Assembly (NCBI GenBank): GCA_052266715.1
Contig: JBQPRB010000003.1
Strand: one strand, 5' to 3'
Origin: Jeotgalibaca sp052266715
GTDB lineage: Bacteria > Bacillota > Bacilli > Lactobacillales > Aerococcaceae
DNA length: 64,000 bases
Under the pieces are notes generated by a model, which saw only the letters and a program-made list of their open reading frames with translations, did not search any database and was not told where the DNA came from. The first letter of the stretch is position 1; the number at the start of each line of letters is the position of its first letter. The translations under genes were made by a program, and so were the position numbers. Positions 7,573-16,038 of this stretch are shown here, piece by piece.

Positions 7573-9049
7573 CTTCTTTTCTGGAACGTTGTTGGTAAAT
7601 CGCTCCTAGTAATTGTAACGAAAGAATAGGCATCATGGCAACCATTGCTATCATTCCGAAACCATCTAAAAGAACGTTGGAGTGAGGAGTGATTTCCGCA
7701 ACTCCTTGAATAAAGGCCAGAATAAACGTTGCAGTCATCGGACCGGATGCAACCCCACCAGCATCGAATGCCATTCCGACAAATAAGTTCGGGACGCGGA
7801 ATGCCAAGGCGATTGCGATAATGTAACCAGGAACCAAATAGTGCCAAAGTAAAATACTTGGGATTAGCACCCTGACGACGGACAGGAGAACGGCCAATCC
7901 CACTCCGACAGAAAGGAAGACAAGTACAATCCCACGTCTGACTGAACCGTTCGTCACGTTCTCGATTTGGTGCGTTAAGACATAAACGGCTGGCTCTGCT
8001 AGAATAACCACAAGGCCCAACAATAAACCAATAAATAAAACCGGCAATTTACTGTCCATACCGGCAATCATCATACCTAGCTGGCGACCCACATTCAAGA
8101 AACCAACATTCACACCAGTCAAAAACAAAACCAAGCCTGCATATAAATATACTAAACCGAGCATAGATTTTTTTAATTCACTGACTGCCATCTTGCGTTT
8201 GGCGATAAAAAAATTATAAATGATAAAAATTAGAAAAATAGGGGCGATAGATAAAATGGTTTCGAAGGCCATATGAGGCAAGGAATCGACGAAAGGTGTC
8301 AACCAAGAAGAGTAAGCATCCGCATCAACGGATAATGTTCCCGTAATCCCACTGTCTCCTGTAAATAAACCCAGGATCAAGACCCCTAAAATCGCACCAC
8401 TGGAAGCAACCCCAACAAGTCCAAAACTGTCGATTTCCGCCGATTTGGAATCGTGATTGAGAGAGGCAACCCCCATGGCTAACGCCAACATGAAGGGGAC
8501 GGTTAAAGCGCCTGTTGTGGAACCGGAGGCATCAAAAGCAATGGCGAACAAATCATTAGAGCTGAAAATCGAAATACTGAAAATCAATGCATAGATAATA
8601 GCAAACACGTTCCGCAAAGGATACCGGTAGACAATTCTGAATAATCCCGCCGTCATCATCACGGCAATCCCGATTGAAACGACTACCAGCAAAACAGTGC
8701 TCGGGATGGCGCCTCCCGTGACTTCGCTTACTTGATTTGCTAAAATGATTAAATCAGGTTCGGCAATAGAGATAAAAAACCCAAGAATCAATCCCATCAC
8801 CATAACAAATTTCAAACTGTTGCTTCGGGCGATTTCTTTTCCCAAGTAATTTCCAATCGGGGTAATCCCGATGTCAACGCCAAACAAGAAGATGGCTAAC
8901 CCCACAATAATCAAACTGGCACCAAATAAAAAACGGGGAAACTCTATCCCCGGCAACGGGGCGATGGTAAAATGAAGAATAACAACGAGAATCGTAATCG
9001 GTAAAACCGATTGCAAAACTTCTTTCAGTTTATCGGTAAATACTTCCAT
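7565..9049 (-). CDS. DUF1538 family membrane protein (putative transporter)
   Basis: The 494-residue protein has about 12 hydrophobic segments and a clear internal duplication. Both halves contain AEP, then a VT-G element, a long VVSIGI / FLSVGV helix, and an AFDA/G-G-x-x-S/T-G motif (AFDASGSTTGALT in the first half, AFDAGGVASGPMT in the second). This matches the DUF1538 family, whose function I do not know to be established. The inverted or tandem repeat design is typical of secondary transporters. It is followed, with overlap, by a tandem P-II-like gene, a pairing that suggests regulated transport. ATG 9047-9049 has an RBS (AGGAG). Confidence 0.8.
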   Translation of the reverse strand: MEVFTDKLKEVLQSVLPITILVVILHFTIAPLPGIEFPRFLFGASLIIVGLAIFLFGVDIGITPIGNYLGKEIARSNSLKFVMVMGLILGFFISIAEPDLIILANQVSEVTGGAIPSTVLLVVVSIGIAVMMTAGLFRIVYRYPLRNVFAIIYALIFSISIFSSNDLFAIAFDASGSTTGALTVPFMLALAMGVASLNHDSKSAEIDSFGLVGVASSGAILGVLILGLFTGDSGITGTLSVDADAYSSWLTPFVDSLPHMAFETILSIAPIFLIFIIYNFFIAKRKMAVSELKKSMLGLVYLYAGLVLFLTGVNVGFLNVGRQLGMMIAGMDSKLPVLFIGLLLGLVVILAEPAVYVLTHQIENVTNGSVRRGIVLVFLSVGVGLAVLLSVVRVLIPSILLWHYLVPGYIIAIALAFRVPNLFVGMAFDAGGVASGPMTATFILAFIQGVAEITPHSNVLLDGFGMIAMVAMMPILSLQLLGAIYQQRSRKEGV

Positions 9050-9148
9050 ATCATAGCTCCTCTCATAAAATGTTATGATATTAAACGAAATTTTTAGATA
9101 GTGAAATTATACCATAATTTCGTACCATCACGAAGGAGGAATAACATT

Positions 9149-9997
9149 ATGAAGACCAAAAATAAATTATTGAATCCAGCCTTGATTATGGCAAGCGCTG
9201 CAGCTTATTTATATGTCCAAAATACACAATTTCAATTAACTCGTTACAGTGTAGCGGTCAGAAATCTGGCTCCTGAGAATGAAGGGTTGAAAATTGCTCA
9301 CTTATCCGATTTGCATTTTCCTTATACCAAAATTAATTTGGATAAATTAATCAAAACCTTGACCAAAGAACAACCCGATTTGATTTTCCTGAGTGGGGAT
9401 CAAATGGATGCGGCTGAACCGGAGCGGACCAAAGAAGCGCATGAATTCTTGAAAAGGTTGCCTGCGATTGCGCCCACTTATGCCATCGAAGGAAACCATG
9501 ACAAACAAGTGCCCAATCATGCAGCTATTTATGAAGGAACCGGCGTCGCTTATTTAGAAAACACGGCTTACTCAGTGATGCTTGAAGGGCGCAAACCTGT
9601 TGTTGTGATGGGCGTTTCGGAACCTTCCAAAATCGCAAAAGTCCAAAAGGGTTTGTTGGGGAAAATAAATGTTCGTCCTGATTGGAGCGGGCAAACCCGT
9701 TTGTTATTAGCTCACCGCCCCGAATTATTTGAAAAGTATCATGTTGATTTGAGTAAAGCGCCAGATGTCGTCTTTTCCGGACATGCTCATGGTGGGCAAG
9801 TAAGAATTCCGGGAGTAGGCGGTCTTTACGCACCTGGGCAAGGTCGATTGCCGAAACATACCGCAGGAGTCTGGTCATTAGCTACCGATATTGATAAAAA
9901 ATTGGTCATCAGCCGTGGATTGGGCCCATCGCATTTCCCATTCCGTATCAACAATCGACCGGAATTGGTGATGGTAACCTTGCAGAATAATTTATAG
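9149..9997 (+). CDS. Membrane-anchored metallophosphoesterase (YkuE/YaeI type)
   Basis: The 282-residue enzyme carries the calcineurin-like motifs in order: HLSDLHFP (~46-53), SGDQMD (~77-82), EGNHD (~110-114), a later LAHRPELF, and SGHAHGGQ (~208-215). An N-terminal hydrophobic stretch (ALIMASAAAYLYV) likely anchors it in the membrane. Related proteins are UDP-diacylglucosamine-type or lipid phosphoesterases; the substrate here is uncertain. I chose ATG 9149 because of the GAAGGAGGA RBS; the longer frame from 9101 has none. It stands alone, divergent from the DUF1538 gene. Confidence 0.88.
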   Translation: MKTKNKLLNPALIMASAAAYLYVQNTQFQLTRYSVAVRNLAPENEGLKIAHLSDLHFPYTKINLDKLIKTLTKEQPDLIFLSGDQMDAAEPERTKEAHEFLKRLPAIAPTYAIEGNHDKQVPNHAAIYEGTGVAYLENTAYSVMLEGRKPVVVMGVSEPSKIAKVQKGLLGKINVRPDWSGQTRLLLAHRPELFEKYHVDLSKAPDVVFSGHAHGGQVRIPGVGGLYAPGQGRLPKHTAGVWSLATDIDKKLVISRGLGPSHFPFRINNRPELVMVTLQNNL

Positions 9998-10017
9998 AGT
10001 AGTTCTTTTTCCAAAAT

Positions 10018-10154
10018 GCGACGTTCATAAAAAAATATTTCCTGAACGCCGCATTTTTCGTAAAAGTGCGGCGTTCAGCGTTCCAAATAAATTTAATCGC
10101 CGCATTTTAGCCAAAAAAGCGGCGATGAGCGCGAACCGATCCGCTGAACGCCGC
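10018..10154. repeat. Keyword array A: GCGGCGTT class, three 51-nt units
   Basis: Plus-orientation keywords start at 10018 (GCGACGTT), 10068 (GCGGCGTT) and 10119 (GCGGCGAT). Reverse-complement keywords start at 10045, 10096 (ATCGCCGC) and 10147. Gaps are 19-15-20-15-20 nt. The 10096/10119 pair carries a matched change (AT in place of TT), so the hairpin is kept. The short gaps are ATTTT...AAAA-like. The array fills the gap between two plus-strand genes. Confidence 0.85.
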
Positions 10155-10230
10155 ACCACTGTAAGGCAAACGCTTTCTTTATTTTTGAAACAAGGTTAAA
10201 ATGGAGAAAACGATTGAAAGGGTGAAGCAA

Positions 10231-11097
10231 ATGGTCCAACTACATACAATGGAGCGTCTACCTTTGAATGATGGGTATACGATTCCGATTATTGGCTTTG
10301 GCACTTCAGGCATTTCTGATCGCGACGCAGAGGAAACCATCTTTAAAGCAATTATGAGGGGATACCGGCTTATTGATACGGCAAAAGCTTACAACAATGA
10401 GGAAGGCGTTGGCCGCGGCATCCAAAAAGCAATTAATGCCGGCATCCCACGTGGTGAAATATTCGTAGTCTCCAAAGTCTGGAAAACCGACATGGGATTT
10501 GATAAGACGATTCAGGCTTTCGAGGGCACCTATGAACGGTTGGGACTTGATTACATTGACCTTTATATCATTCACTGGCCAAGCCCGGAAGACGGACTCA
10601 ACCTGGAAACTTGGCGTGCGCTGGAAGAAATCCAGGCGTCCGGTCGTGTGAACAGCATTGGTGTATCCAATTTTAACCGCGGGGAACTAGCGGAAATTAT
10701 CAAAGAAGGAAAAGTGCGTCCGGCCATCAATCAAATCCCGGTCAATCCCGATAACATGAATGCCGACCTCGACGAATTTAATGATAAAAATAATATTGTC
10801 ACCATGGGCTACAGCCCGCTCGGAGCAGGAAAAGTCAATTCGGATAAAAAACTATCGGCTATCGGAAATAAATACGAAAAAACCCCGGCTCAAGTTGCGC
10901 TCAGATGGTGCATCGAACGCGGTGTGGTGCCCATTCCGAAAACGAGTCATGATGAGCGCATGGTGGAAAATCTGGATATTTTCGACTTCGCTTTAACCGA
11001 CGAGGATATCGATACCATCAACAATATCGACAGGAAAACGAATGCCCGTAAATCGAATGACAATAATCAAAATAAACGCCACGGTTCACGTCGCTAA
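10231..11097 (+). CDS. Aldo/keto reductase
   Basis: This NADPH-dependent oxidoreductase (288 residues) has an AKR TIM barrel. The catalytic tetrad is visible: Asp and Tyr in LIDTAKAYNNEEGVG (~47-61), Lys in VVSKVW (~79) and His in IIHWPSP (~110). The C-terminal IPKTSHDERMVENL segment is the cofactor-binding loop. I start at ATG 10231, which has a GGGTGAAG RBS; the frame is open to ATG 10201, but a -10-like TAAAAT overlaps that codon. The enzyme resembles the 2,5-diketo-gluconate/glyoxal reductase group; the substrate is open. Confidence 0.9.
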   Translation: MVQLHTMERLPLNDGYTIPIIGFGTSGISDRDAEETIFKAIMRGYRLIDTAKAYNNEEGVGRGIQKAINAGIPRGEIFVVSKVWKTDMGFDKTIQAFEGTYERLGLDYIDLYIIHWPSPEDGLNLETWRALEEIQASGRVNSIGVSNFNRGELAEIIKEGKVRPAINQIPVNPDNMNADLDEFNDKNNIVTMGYSPLGAGKVNSDKKLSAIGNKYEKTPAQVALRWCIERGVVPIPKTSHDERMVENLDIFDFALTDEDIDTINNIDRKTNARKSNDNNQNKRHGSRR

Positions 11098-11116
11098 TCA
11101 AATTAAATAAACGGCC

Positions 11117-11146
11117 ACCGCACTTTCACTGAAAGTGCGGTTTTTC
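11117..11146 (+). terminator. Rho-independent terminator
   Basis: CCGCACTTTC-ACT-GAAAGTGCGG is a perfect 10-bp stem with TTTTT after it, downstream of the aldo/keto reductase gene. Confidence 0.9.
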
Positions 11147-11221
11147 ATAAAACGCTATGGTATCGAAAGCGCCTAAAGTATAGTAAAATAGAATCACTAC
11201 CAGTTTGAATGGAGGAGTTCG

Positions 11222-12205
11222 ATGTTAGCAGTAGGTTTTATTGGAACAAGTATGATTGCCCATGAATTCGCCAAGGCACTATCAATGTTGAACGCGTATA
11301 AGGTAAAAGCTGTGTATAGTCGCACATTGTTCAAAGCGGAAAGCTTCGGAAAAGCATATGGTGCGGATTTATTTTTTGATGATCTGGAACAGATGATGGC
11401 GAGTCCTGAGTTGGACGTGATTTATATCGCATCGCCGAACAGTTTGCATTTTGAACAGGCGATGTTGGCAATAGCCAACAAGAAGCATGTGATCGTAGAA
11501 AAACCAGCGTTTTCAAATGTGAAAGAATGGGATGCAGCCCACGCAGCAGCGGACGAGCACGGAGTGAAATTGTTCGAGGCGGCGCGTCACTTACATGATC
11601 CGAATTTCCAAATCATCAAAGATGAAATTTCCAAATTAGACAGTGTTGATAATGCGATTTTATATTATGGCAAATATTCCAGTCGCTACGACCAGGTGCT
11701 GGCCGGTGAGGAACCAAATATTTTCTCGACGAAATTTTCCGGTGGTGCACTGATGGACCTGGGGGTATATACCCTCTATGCTGCCTTAGCATGGTTCGGT
11801 GAACCTGATTCCGCAGAGTACGTGGCTCGGAAAATTCAAACCGGCGTCGATGGCTCCGGAACGATTCTGTTCCACTATCCGTATTTCGACGTTACCATGC
11901 ATATTTCCAAAAACTACAACCTACATGCACCATCCGAAATTCATAGCGGCAAAAAGACCTTGATTCTGGATGAACTGACTGGTACGACCTCCATCGAACG
12001 CGAGGATTCCGGCACCCGGATGACCGTTGATTTGGCAGTTGAACCGGCCGAGCATTTGATGCTGGACGAAGCACGTGCATTCCAGCAAGAAATTGAGAAT
12101 CCTTCTGACAAATACGAAGAATGGCGTCGTCTCAGTCGCCAAGTTGCTTACTGGTCAGAAAAAATACGTAAACAAGCGGGCATTCACTTTGCCGCAGACG
12201 AATGA
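11222..12205 (+). CDS. Gfo/Idh/MocA-family oxidoreductase
   Basis: The 327-residue protein has an N-terminal Rossmann fold beginning AVGFIGTSMIAHEF (~3-16), the IYIASPNSLHFEQA strand-helix (~66-79) and the diagnostic EKPAF motif (~94-98) with the conserved lysine. The C-terminal half is the substrate-binding alpha/beta domain with GGALMDLGVYTLYA (~175). Members oxidise or reduce sugars and related compounds with NAD(P). RBS GGAGG precedes ATG 11222. The gene is followed 15 nt later by the helicase gene and probably shares its transcript. Confidence 0.9.
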   Translation: MLAVGFIGTSMIAHEFAKALSMLNAYKVKAVYSRTLFKAESFGKAYGADLFFDDLEQMMASPELDVIYIASPNSLHFEQAMLAIANKKHVIVEKPAFSNVKEWDAAHAAADEHGVKLFEAARHLHDPNFQIIKDEISKLDSVDNAILYYGKYSSRYDQVLAGEEPNIFSTKFSGGALMDLGVYTLYAALAWFGEPDSAEYVARKIQTGVDGSGTILFHYPYFDVTMHISKNYNLHAPSEIHSGKKTLILDELTGTTSIEREDSGTRMTVDLAVEPAEHLMLDEARAFQQEIENPSDKYEEWRRLSRQVAYWSEKIRKQAGIHFAADE

Positions 12206-12220
12206 AAGAGGAAATAAATT

Positions 12221-13501
12221 ATGATGATTGAAAAAATGAACCCCAGCTTCCAACGATACTGGCGGTCCATGCGCTTCCAGCTACCAACGCCGATCCAAGA
12301 GCGTTCTTTTGAACCCCTTTTGGCTGGTGAGGACATTATCGGTCTCTCACCGACCGGCACTGGTAAAACGTTAGCGTACGCCTTACCGCTTTTGGAAAAA
12401 GTAAAACAAAACAATGAACTGCAATTGGTGGTTCTGACGCCATCACAGGAACTTGGTGTCCAAGTAGGACGCGTTCTTGAAGAGTGGGGCTCATTACGTG
12501 ATATTAACGTGCAAACGTTAATTGGGGGAGCCAGCGTTAAACGCCAAATCGAAAATTTGAAGCTGAAACCAGAAGTAGTTGTGGGAACACCCGGGCGAAT
12601 GCTGGAATTAGCGAACCAACGTAAACTAAAATTACATTCGGTCAAGACGGTTGTTTTGGATGAGGCTGACTATTTGCTGCAATCAGAACATATGGATAAC
12701 TTGCGCGAGTTTATCAAAAAAATGCCAGGTCAAAGACAAATGGCCTTCTACTCGGCAACAGATAGCGAAAATTTGCGAGAAGTGTCCCGTTGGTTCAATA
12801 CGCAACCAACCATCATTGACACCGCTGAAGCGAGCATGGATCAGACGGAGCATGGCTATGTCTTGACTGACAACCGTAGACGTGCTGAAATGTTACGCCG
12901 TTTGGGAAACATAAAAGGTATGCAAGCTCTTGTTTTTGTTAACTCCGTGCAAGAATTGGATTATCTAGCTGAGAAAATGAAATACGAAAATGTTGATGTG
13001 CGCATGCTCCATAGTGAATATGGCACAAGTCAGCGCAAGAGTGCATTGGAAGCTTTCCGCAAAGGGGAGACGGTCTTCTTGTTGACGACGGATGTTTCCG
13101 CGCGCGGGATTGACATTATCGATTTGCCATATGTCATTAACTACGATTTACCACTTTCCCAGGAAGTGTACCAACACCGTTCCGGTCGTACGGGGCGGAT
13201 GGGTAAAGAAGGTCGCGTCTTGTCACTTGTCAACGAACGTGGCATTCGTGATTTGAAGAAAATCGCACCACGTATGGATACGTTACAAGAATGGTTTATC
13301 TTTAAAGGGGAATTGGTGAATGAACGACCAGAAACTGTTCCGGATCCAGTAAAACCGACACCCAAAAAAGAGCGTGTTACGCGAGCAGAAGTGAAACGTG
13401 CAGCTACTCCCGCAGCTCCAGCGCTTAAAAAGGCGAAAAAGAAAAATCGGACCCGTGCGCAGAAAAATAAAGGTGCACGCCGTTCGAAATCAGAAGAATA
13501 A
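12221..13501 (+). CDS. DEAD-box RNA helicase
   Basis: The 426-residue helicase has the full motif set: Q motif (PTPIQE, ~21), motif I SPTGTGKT (~45-52), Ia, GTPGRM (~127), motif II DEAD (~148-151), motif III SAT (~179-181), motif V TTDVSARGID (~288-297) and motif VI HRSGRTGRMG (~317-326). A lysine- and arginine-rich C-terminal tail (~375-426) likely binds RNA. Such enzymes act in ribosome assembly or RNA turnover, often in the cold. The start may be ATG 12221 or 12224. Confidence 0.93.
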   Translation: MMIEKMNPSFQRYWRSMRFQLPTPIQERSFEPLLAGEDIIGLSPTGTGKTLAYALPLLEKVKQNNELQLVVLTPSQELGVQVGRVLEEWGSLRDINVQTLIGGASVKRQIENLKLKPEVVVGTPGRMLELANQRKLKLHSVKTVVLDEADYLLQSEHMDNLREFIKKMPGQRQMAFYSATDSENLREVSRWFNTQPTIIDTAEASMDQTEHGYVLTDNRRRAEMLRRLGNIKGMQALVFVNSVQELDYLAEKMKYENVDVRMLHSEYGTSQRKSALEAFRKGETVFLLTTDVSARGIDIIDLPYVINYDLPLSQEVYQHRSGRTGRMGKEGRVLSLVNERGIRDLKKIAPRMDTLQEWFIFKGELVNERPETVPDPVKPTPKKERVTRAEVKRAATPAAPALKKAKKKNRTRAQKNKGARRSKSEE

Positions 13502-13509
13502 TATTTACT

Positions 13510-13538
13510 TGCGACTCCTATTCGGGGTCGCTTTTTTT
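13510..13538 (+). terminator. Rho-independent terminator of the helicase operon
   Basis: GCGACTCC-TATTC-GGGGTCGC followed by seven T residues. Confidence 0.9.
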
Positions 13539-13550
13539 CGATTAAAGCCG

Positions 13551-13580
13551 TATACTAAAATTATTAGTAAACACTTTACC
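13551..13580 (+). promoter_or_regulatory. Promoter and probable operator of the LacI-family gene
   Basis: TATACT (13551-13556) can serve as -10. It overlaps the palindrome TACTAA-AATTA-TTAGTA (13553-13569), followed by GTAAA-CAC-TTTAC (13567-13579). The string TTAGTAAA also occurs in the lacZ promoter (45415-45422) next to GTAAAATGTTTTAC. This fits autoregulation and remote control of the lacZ operon, but is an inference. Confidence 0.45.
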
Positions 13581-13590
13581 GAAATGAGGG

Positions 13591-14580
13591 ATGAAAGTGG
13601 CGACCTTAAAAGATATAGCCGAACTGGCCAAAGTTTCAACGGCAACCGTTTCCCGGGTTTTAAATGGAGATGAAACATTGTCAGTAGGGGATGACACCCG
13701 CCAAAAAATTTGGGAAATAGCTGAAACGCTGCAATACAAGAAAGCAGCCCGAAAACTTCCCCACCGTAAAATATTAGTGATTCAATGGTACAGCCAGCAA
13801 GAAGAGCTGGACGACATTTATTACCAATCCATCCGCCTATCCATGGAAGAACATGCCAAGGAAAAGAATTTAGCAATTGCGACTGCCTTTCAGGAAATTC
13901 CTGACGAGTTGGAAGAGGACATTGTGGGAATTTGTGCAATCGGAAAATTCAGTGACCGGCAAGTCAGCCGATTAAAAGCCTTCGAAAAGGCACTGGTTTT
14001 TATTGATTCCGACCAAATGGCGAATGAAGCTGACAGTGTAACGGTCGATTTCAGATATGCGATTCAGTTGGTATTGAACGAAATTGAGCAGCATGAAAGC
14101 ATTGGATTCTTGGGCGGAAAAGAACACACGCAGGACCATACGCAAGAACTCGATGACCCACGTGACACTTTATTCCGGATTGCTTTAATGAGAGCAGGCA
14201 AGTTTAACGATGCTTATTTCTATAGCGGTAGTTTTTCCACAGATTCCGGTCAAACTATGATGAACCAAGCGATTGCCGATCACGGGGACGATTTGCCCAC
14301 AGTATTTTTCTGTGCAAATGATTCCATTGCGATAGGAGCGATGCGTAGTTTGCTAGACGCCAACATTGCGGTACCGGATCGGGTGAGTCTGATCGGATTC
14401 AACGACAGTAATGTTGCCCGCTATGTTTATCCAGCCTTATCCACCATCCAGGTTGATACCGACGCACTTGGCAGCATTGGTTTGAACTTATTGGTGGACC
14501 GGATGGAAGGAAATAACGGCGTCGTCCAGAAAATTTCGATTGCGACTAAGTATATCGAAAGACAGTCTACCAGGAAATAA
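13591..14580 (+). CDS. LacI/GalR-family transcriptional regulator
   Basis: The 329-residue repressor begins with the LacI helix-turn-helix LKDIAELAKVSTATVSRVLN (~5-24) and hinge, followed by a periplasmic-binding-like sensor domain (~60-329) with VFFCANDSIAIGAMRSL (~245-261) and VSLIGFNDS (~273-281). The segment QWYSQQEELDDIYYQSIRLS (~64-83) resembles GalR-type lactose/galactose repressors of lactic acid bacteria. No metabolic gene is adjacent; its promoter shares a TTAGTAAA/GTAAA..TTTAC motif with lacZ 32 kb away, which has no regulator of its own beside it. Confidence 0.9.
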   Translation: MKVATLKDIAELAKVSTATVSRVLNGDETLSVGDDTRQKIWEIAETLQYKKAARKLPHRKILVIQWYSQQEELDDIYYQSIRLSMEEHAKEKNLAIATAFQEIPDELEEDIVGICAIGKFSDRQVSRLKAFEKALVFIDSDQMANEADSVTVDFRYAIQLVLNEIEQHESIGFLGGKEHTQDHTQELDDPRDTLFRIALMRAGKFNDAYFYSGSFSTDSGQTMMNQAIADHGDDLPTVFFCANDSIAIGAMRSLLDANIAVPDRVSLIGFNDSNVARYVYPALSTIQVDTDALGSIGLNLLVDRMEGNNGVVQKISIATKYIERQSTRK

Positions 14581-14689
14581 TAAAATAGAACTTCCAACTA
14601 TCTGGAAGTTCTATTTCATCGTGTAATCCTTGTTAATTAAACAAAATATTTATACTACACCTTCTTCATATCTATATTTTTTAGAATCC

Positions 14690-14837
14690 AACAAATAATA
14701 AAACCATTTCAGCAACTCAAAAGTACCGAAATGGTTTTATTATTTGTTATTAGACCATTTGGCCAAATTTCAACAGGCGAAATGGTTTAATTAATGTTTT
14801 TTGAACCATTTGATGTTCATTAAGAACCCAAAATGGT
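14690..14837. repeat. Keyword array H: ACCATTTC class, three 51-nt units
   Basis: ACCATTTC/G starts at 14703, 14754 and 14805; the complement GAAATGGT (last copy AAAATGGT) starts at 14728, 14779 and 14830. Both series have a period of exactly 51 nt; gaps are 17-18-17-18-17. The first unit is extended to 21-bp perfect arms (14690-14710 and 14728-14748), which can terminate transcription. The array fills the space between the convergent LacI gene and the M20 gene; upstream of it (14581-14689) a small hairpin follows the LacI gene: AACTTCCA / TGGAAGTT. Confidence 0.85.
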
Positions 14838-14841
14838 TTAA

Positions 14842-16020
14842 TTATCCACAAAACTTATCAACAACAGCCGCCATTGCTTTCGCGGAGAGTAACAAGCTAT
14901 CTTCGTTGATATCGAATTTTGGATGGTGGTGTGGGAACCATTCACCATTTGCCGGCATTGCACCCACATAAAAGAATGTACCAGGTACTTCTTTCAAGTA
15001 GTAGGCAAAGTCTTCAGATGGTGGTTGTGGAGCTGTCTCTTCAACGTCTGCAATCTCAGCCGCTTCCAAAGCTTCTTGCACCCAACCCGTTACTTCAGGA
15101 TCATTGTACAACACGGGATAATCGTTCTTGTATTCCAACTCAGTTGTTACCTTGAATGAAGCTTCCAAGCCATCCGCGAACTGGCGCACTTGTTCTTCGA
15201 CAATCGCGCGACTTTCATCCGACATGGATCGTACGTCACCTTCCAGAACCACTGAATCCTTGATAATATTGAACGTTCCTTTACCGTCAAATGAACCAAT
15301 CGTCACAACAGCCGTATCGAACGGGTTAATATGACGACTCACGATTGTTTGCACGTTCATGACAAACGAGCTTGCTGCCACAATCGCATCATTAGCTGTA
15401 TGAGGTGAGGAGCCGTGGCCACCTTTACCTTGAACCTTCAATTTGAAATAAGAACGACCGGTTTGCGTATTGCCGGCACGGTAATAGATTTTGCCTGTTT
15501 CAATATTTGACATCACATGAATGCCAAATACATAATCCACGCCATCAAGGACGCCAGCCTTGATCATACCCAAAGCACCACCTGGCGGTACTTCCTCAGC
15601 AGGTTGATGAATCACGCGAATCGTACCTTTCAACTGATCCTTCACTTCCGCCAAAGATTCCGCCAAAATCAGCATATATGCCGTATGCCCGTCATGACCG
15701 CACGCATGCATCACACCAGGGTTTTGCGAAACAAAAGGAACATCCGTTTCTTCGGTAATAGGCAGGGCATCAAAATCAGCACGAATCGCAATCGTTTTAC
15801 CAGGCTGAGCACCTTTGATCGTTACGACAACGCCATTTTGCCCCCCGAAATTTGTTTCCACCTTATCAACCGGCACATCCTTATAAAAATCAGCAATGTA
15901 CTTCGCCGTCTCTTCTTCCTCAAACGACAATTCCGGATGCGCATGCAAATAACGACGCATCTCGATGATGCGTTCTTCCTTCTCATCAAGCTTTTGTTTT
16001 AAAATATCCAACAAACTCAT
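14842..16020 (-). CDS. M20-family amidohydrolase
   Basis: The 392-residue metallohydrolase of the M20D group splits N-acyl or amide bonds of amino-acid conjugates. It contains HAHPELSFEE (~26-35), AIRADFDALPI (~80-90), the metal-binding MHACGHDGHTAY (~105-116), and HQPAEEVPPGG (~138-148) with the catalytic/metal glutamates; the C-terminal HHHPKFDINEDSL is also conserved. Length is typical. The stop codon is only 5 nt from array H. The substrate (hippurate-, indole-acetyl- or acetyl-amino-acid-like) cannot be decided. A divergent second M20 enzyme of different type is at 55584-56846. Confidence 0.9.
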   Translation of the reverse strand: MSLLDILKQKLDEKEERIIEMRRYLHAHPELSFEEEETAKYIADFYKDVPVDKVETNFGGQNGVVVTIKGAQPGKTIAIRADFDALPITEETDVPFVSQNPGVMHACGHDGHTAYMLILAESLAEVKDQLKGTIRVIHQPAEEVPPGGALGMIKAGVLDGVDYVFGIHVMSNIETGKIYYRAGNTQTGRSYFKLKVQGKGGHGSSPHTANDAIVAASSFVMNVQTIVSRHINPFDTAVVTIGSFDGKGTFNIIKDSVVLEGDVRSMSDESRAIVEEQVRQFADGLEASFKVTTELEYKNDYPVLYNDPEVTGWVQEALEAAEIADVEETAPQPPSEDFAYYLKEVPGTFFYVGAMPANGEWFPHHHPKFDINEDSLLLSAKAMAAVVDKFCG

Positions 16021-16038
16021 ACACTCAACTCCTTATTT

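Noticed and set aside
10018..10154. Keyword arrays as CRISPR
   Set aside because: The repeated unit is only ~8 nt and alternates in orientation, gaps are 14-21 nt, and no cas gene is present. CRISPR repeats are direct and 24-40 nt long.
10162..10175. cre site before the aldo/keto reductase gene
   Set aside because: GGCAAACGCTTTCT has three mismatches to the consensus, too many without other support.
12184..12645. 153-residue minus-strand frame opposite the helicase
   Set aside because: Antisense to the conserved helicase motifs and unsupported by a promoter or RBS.
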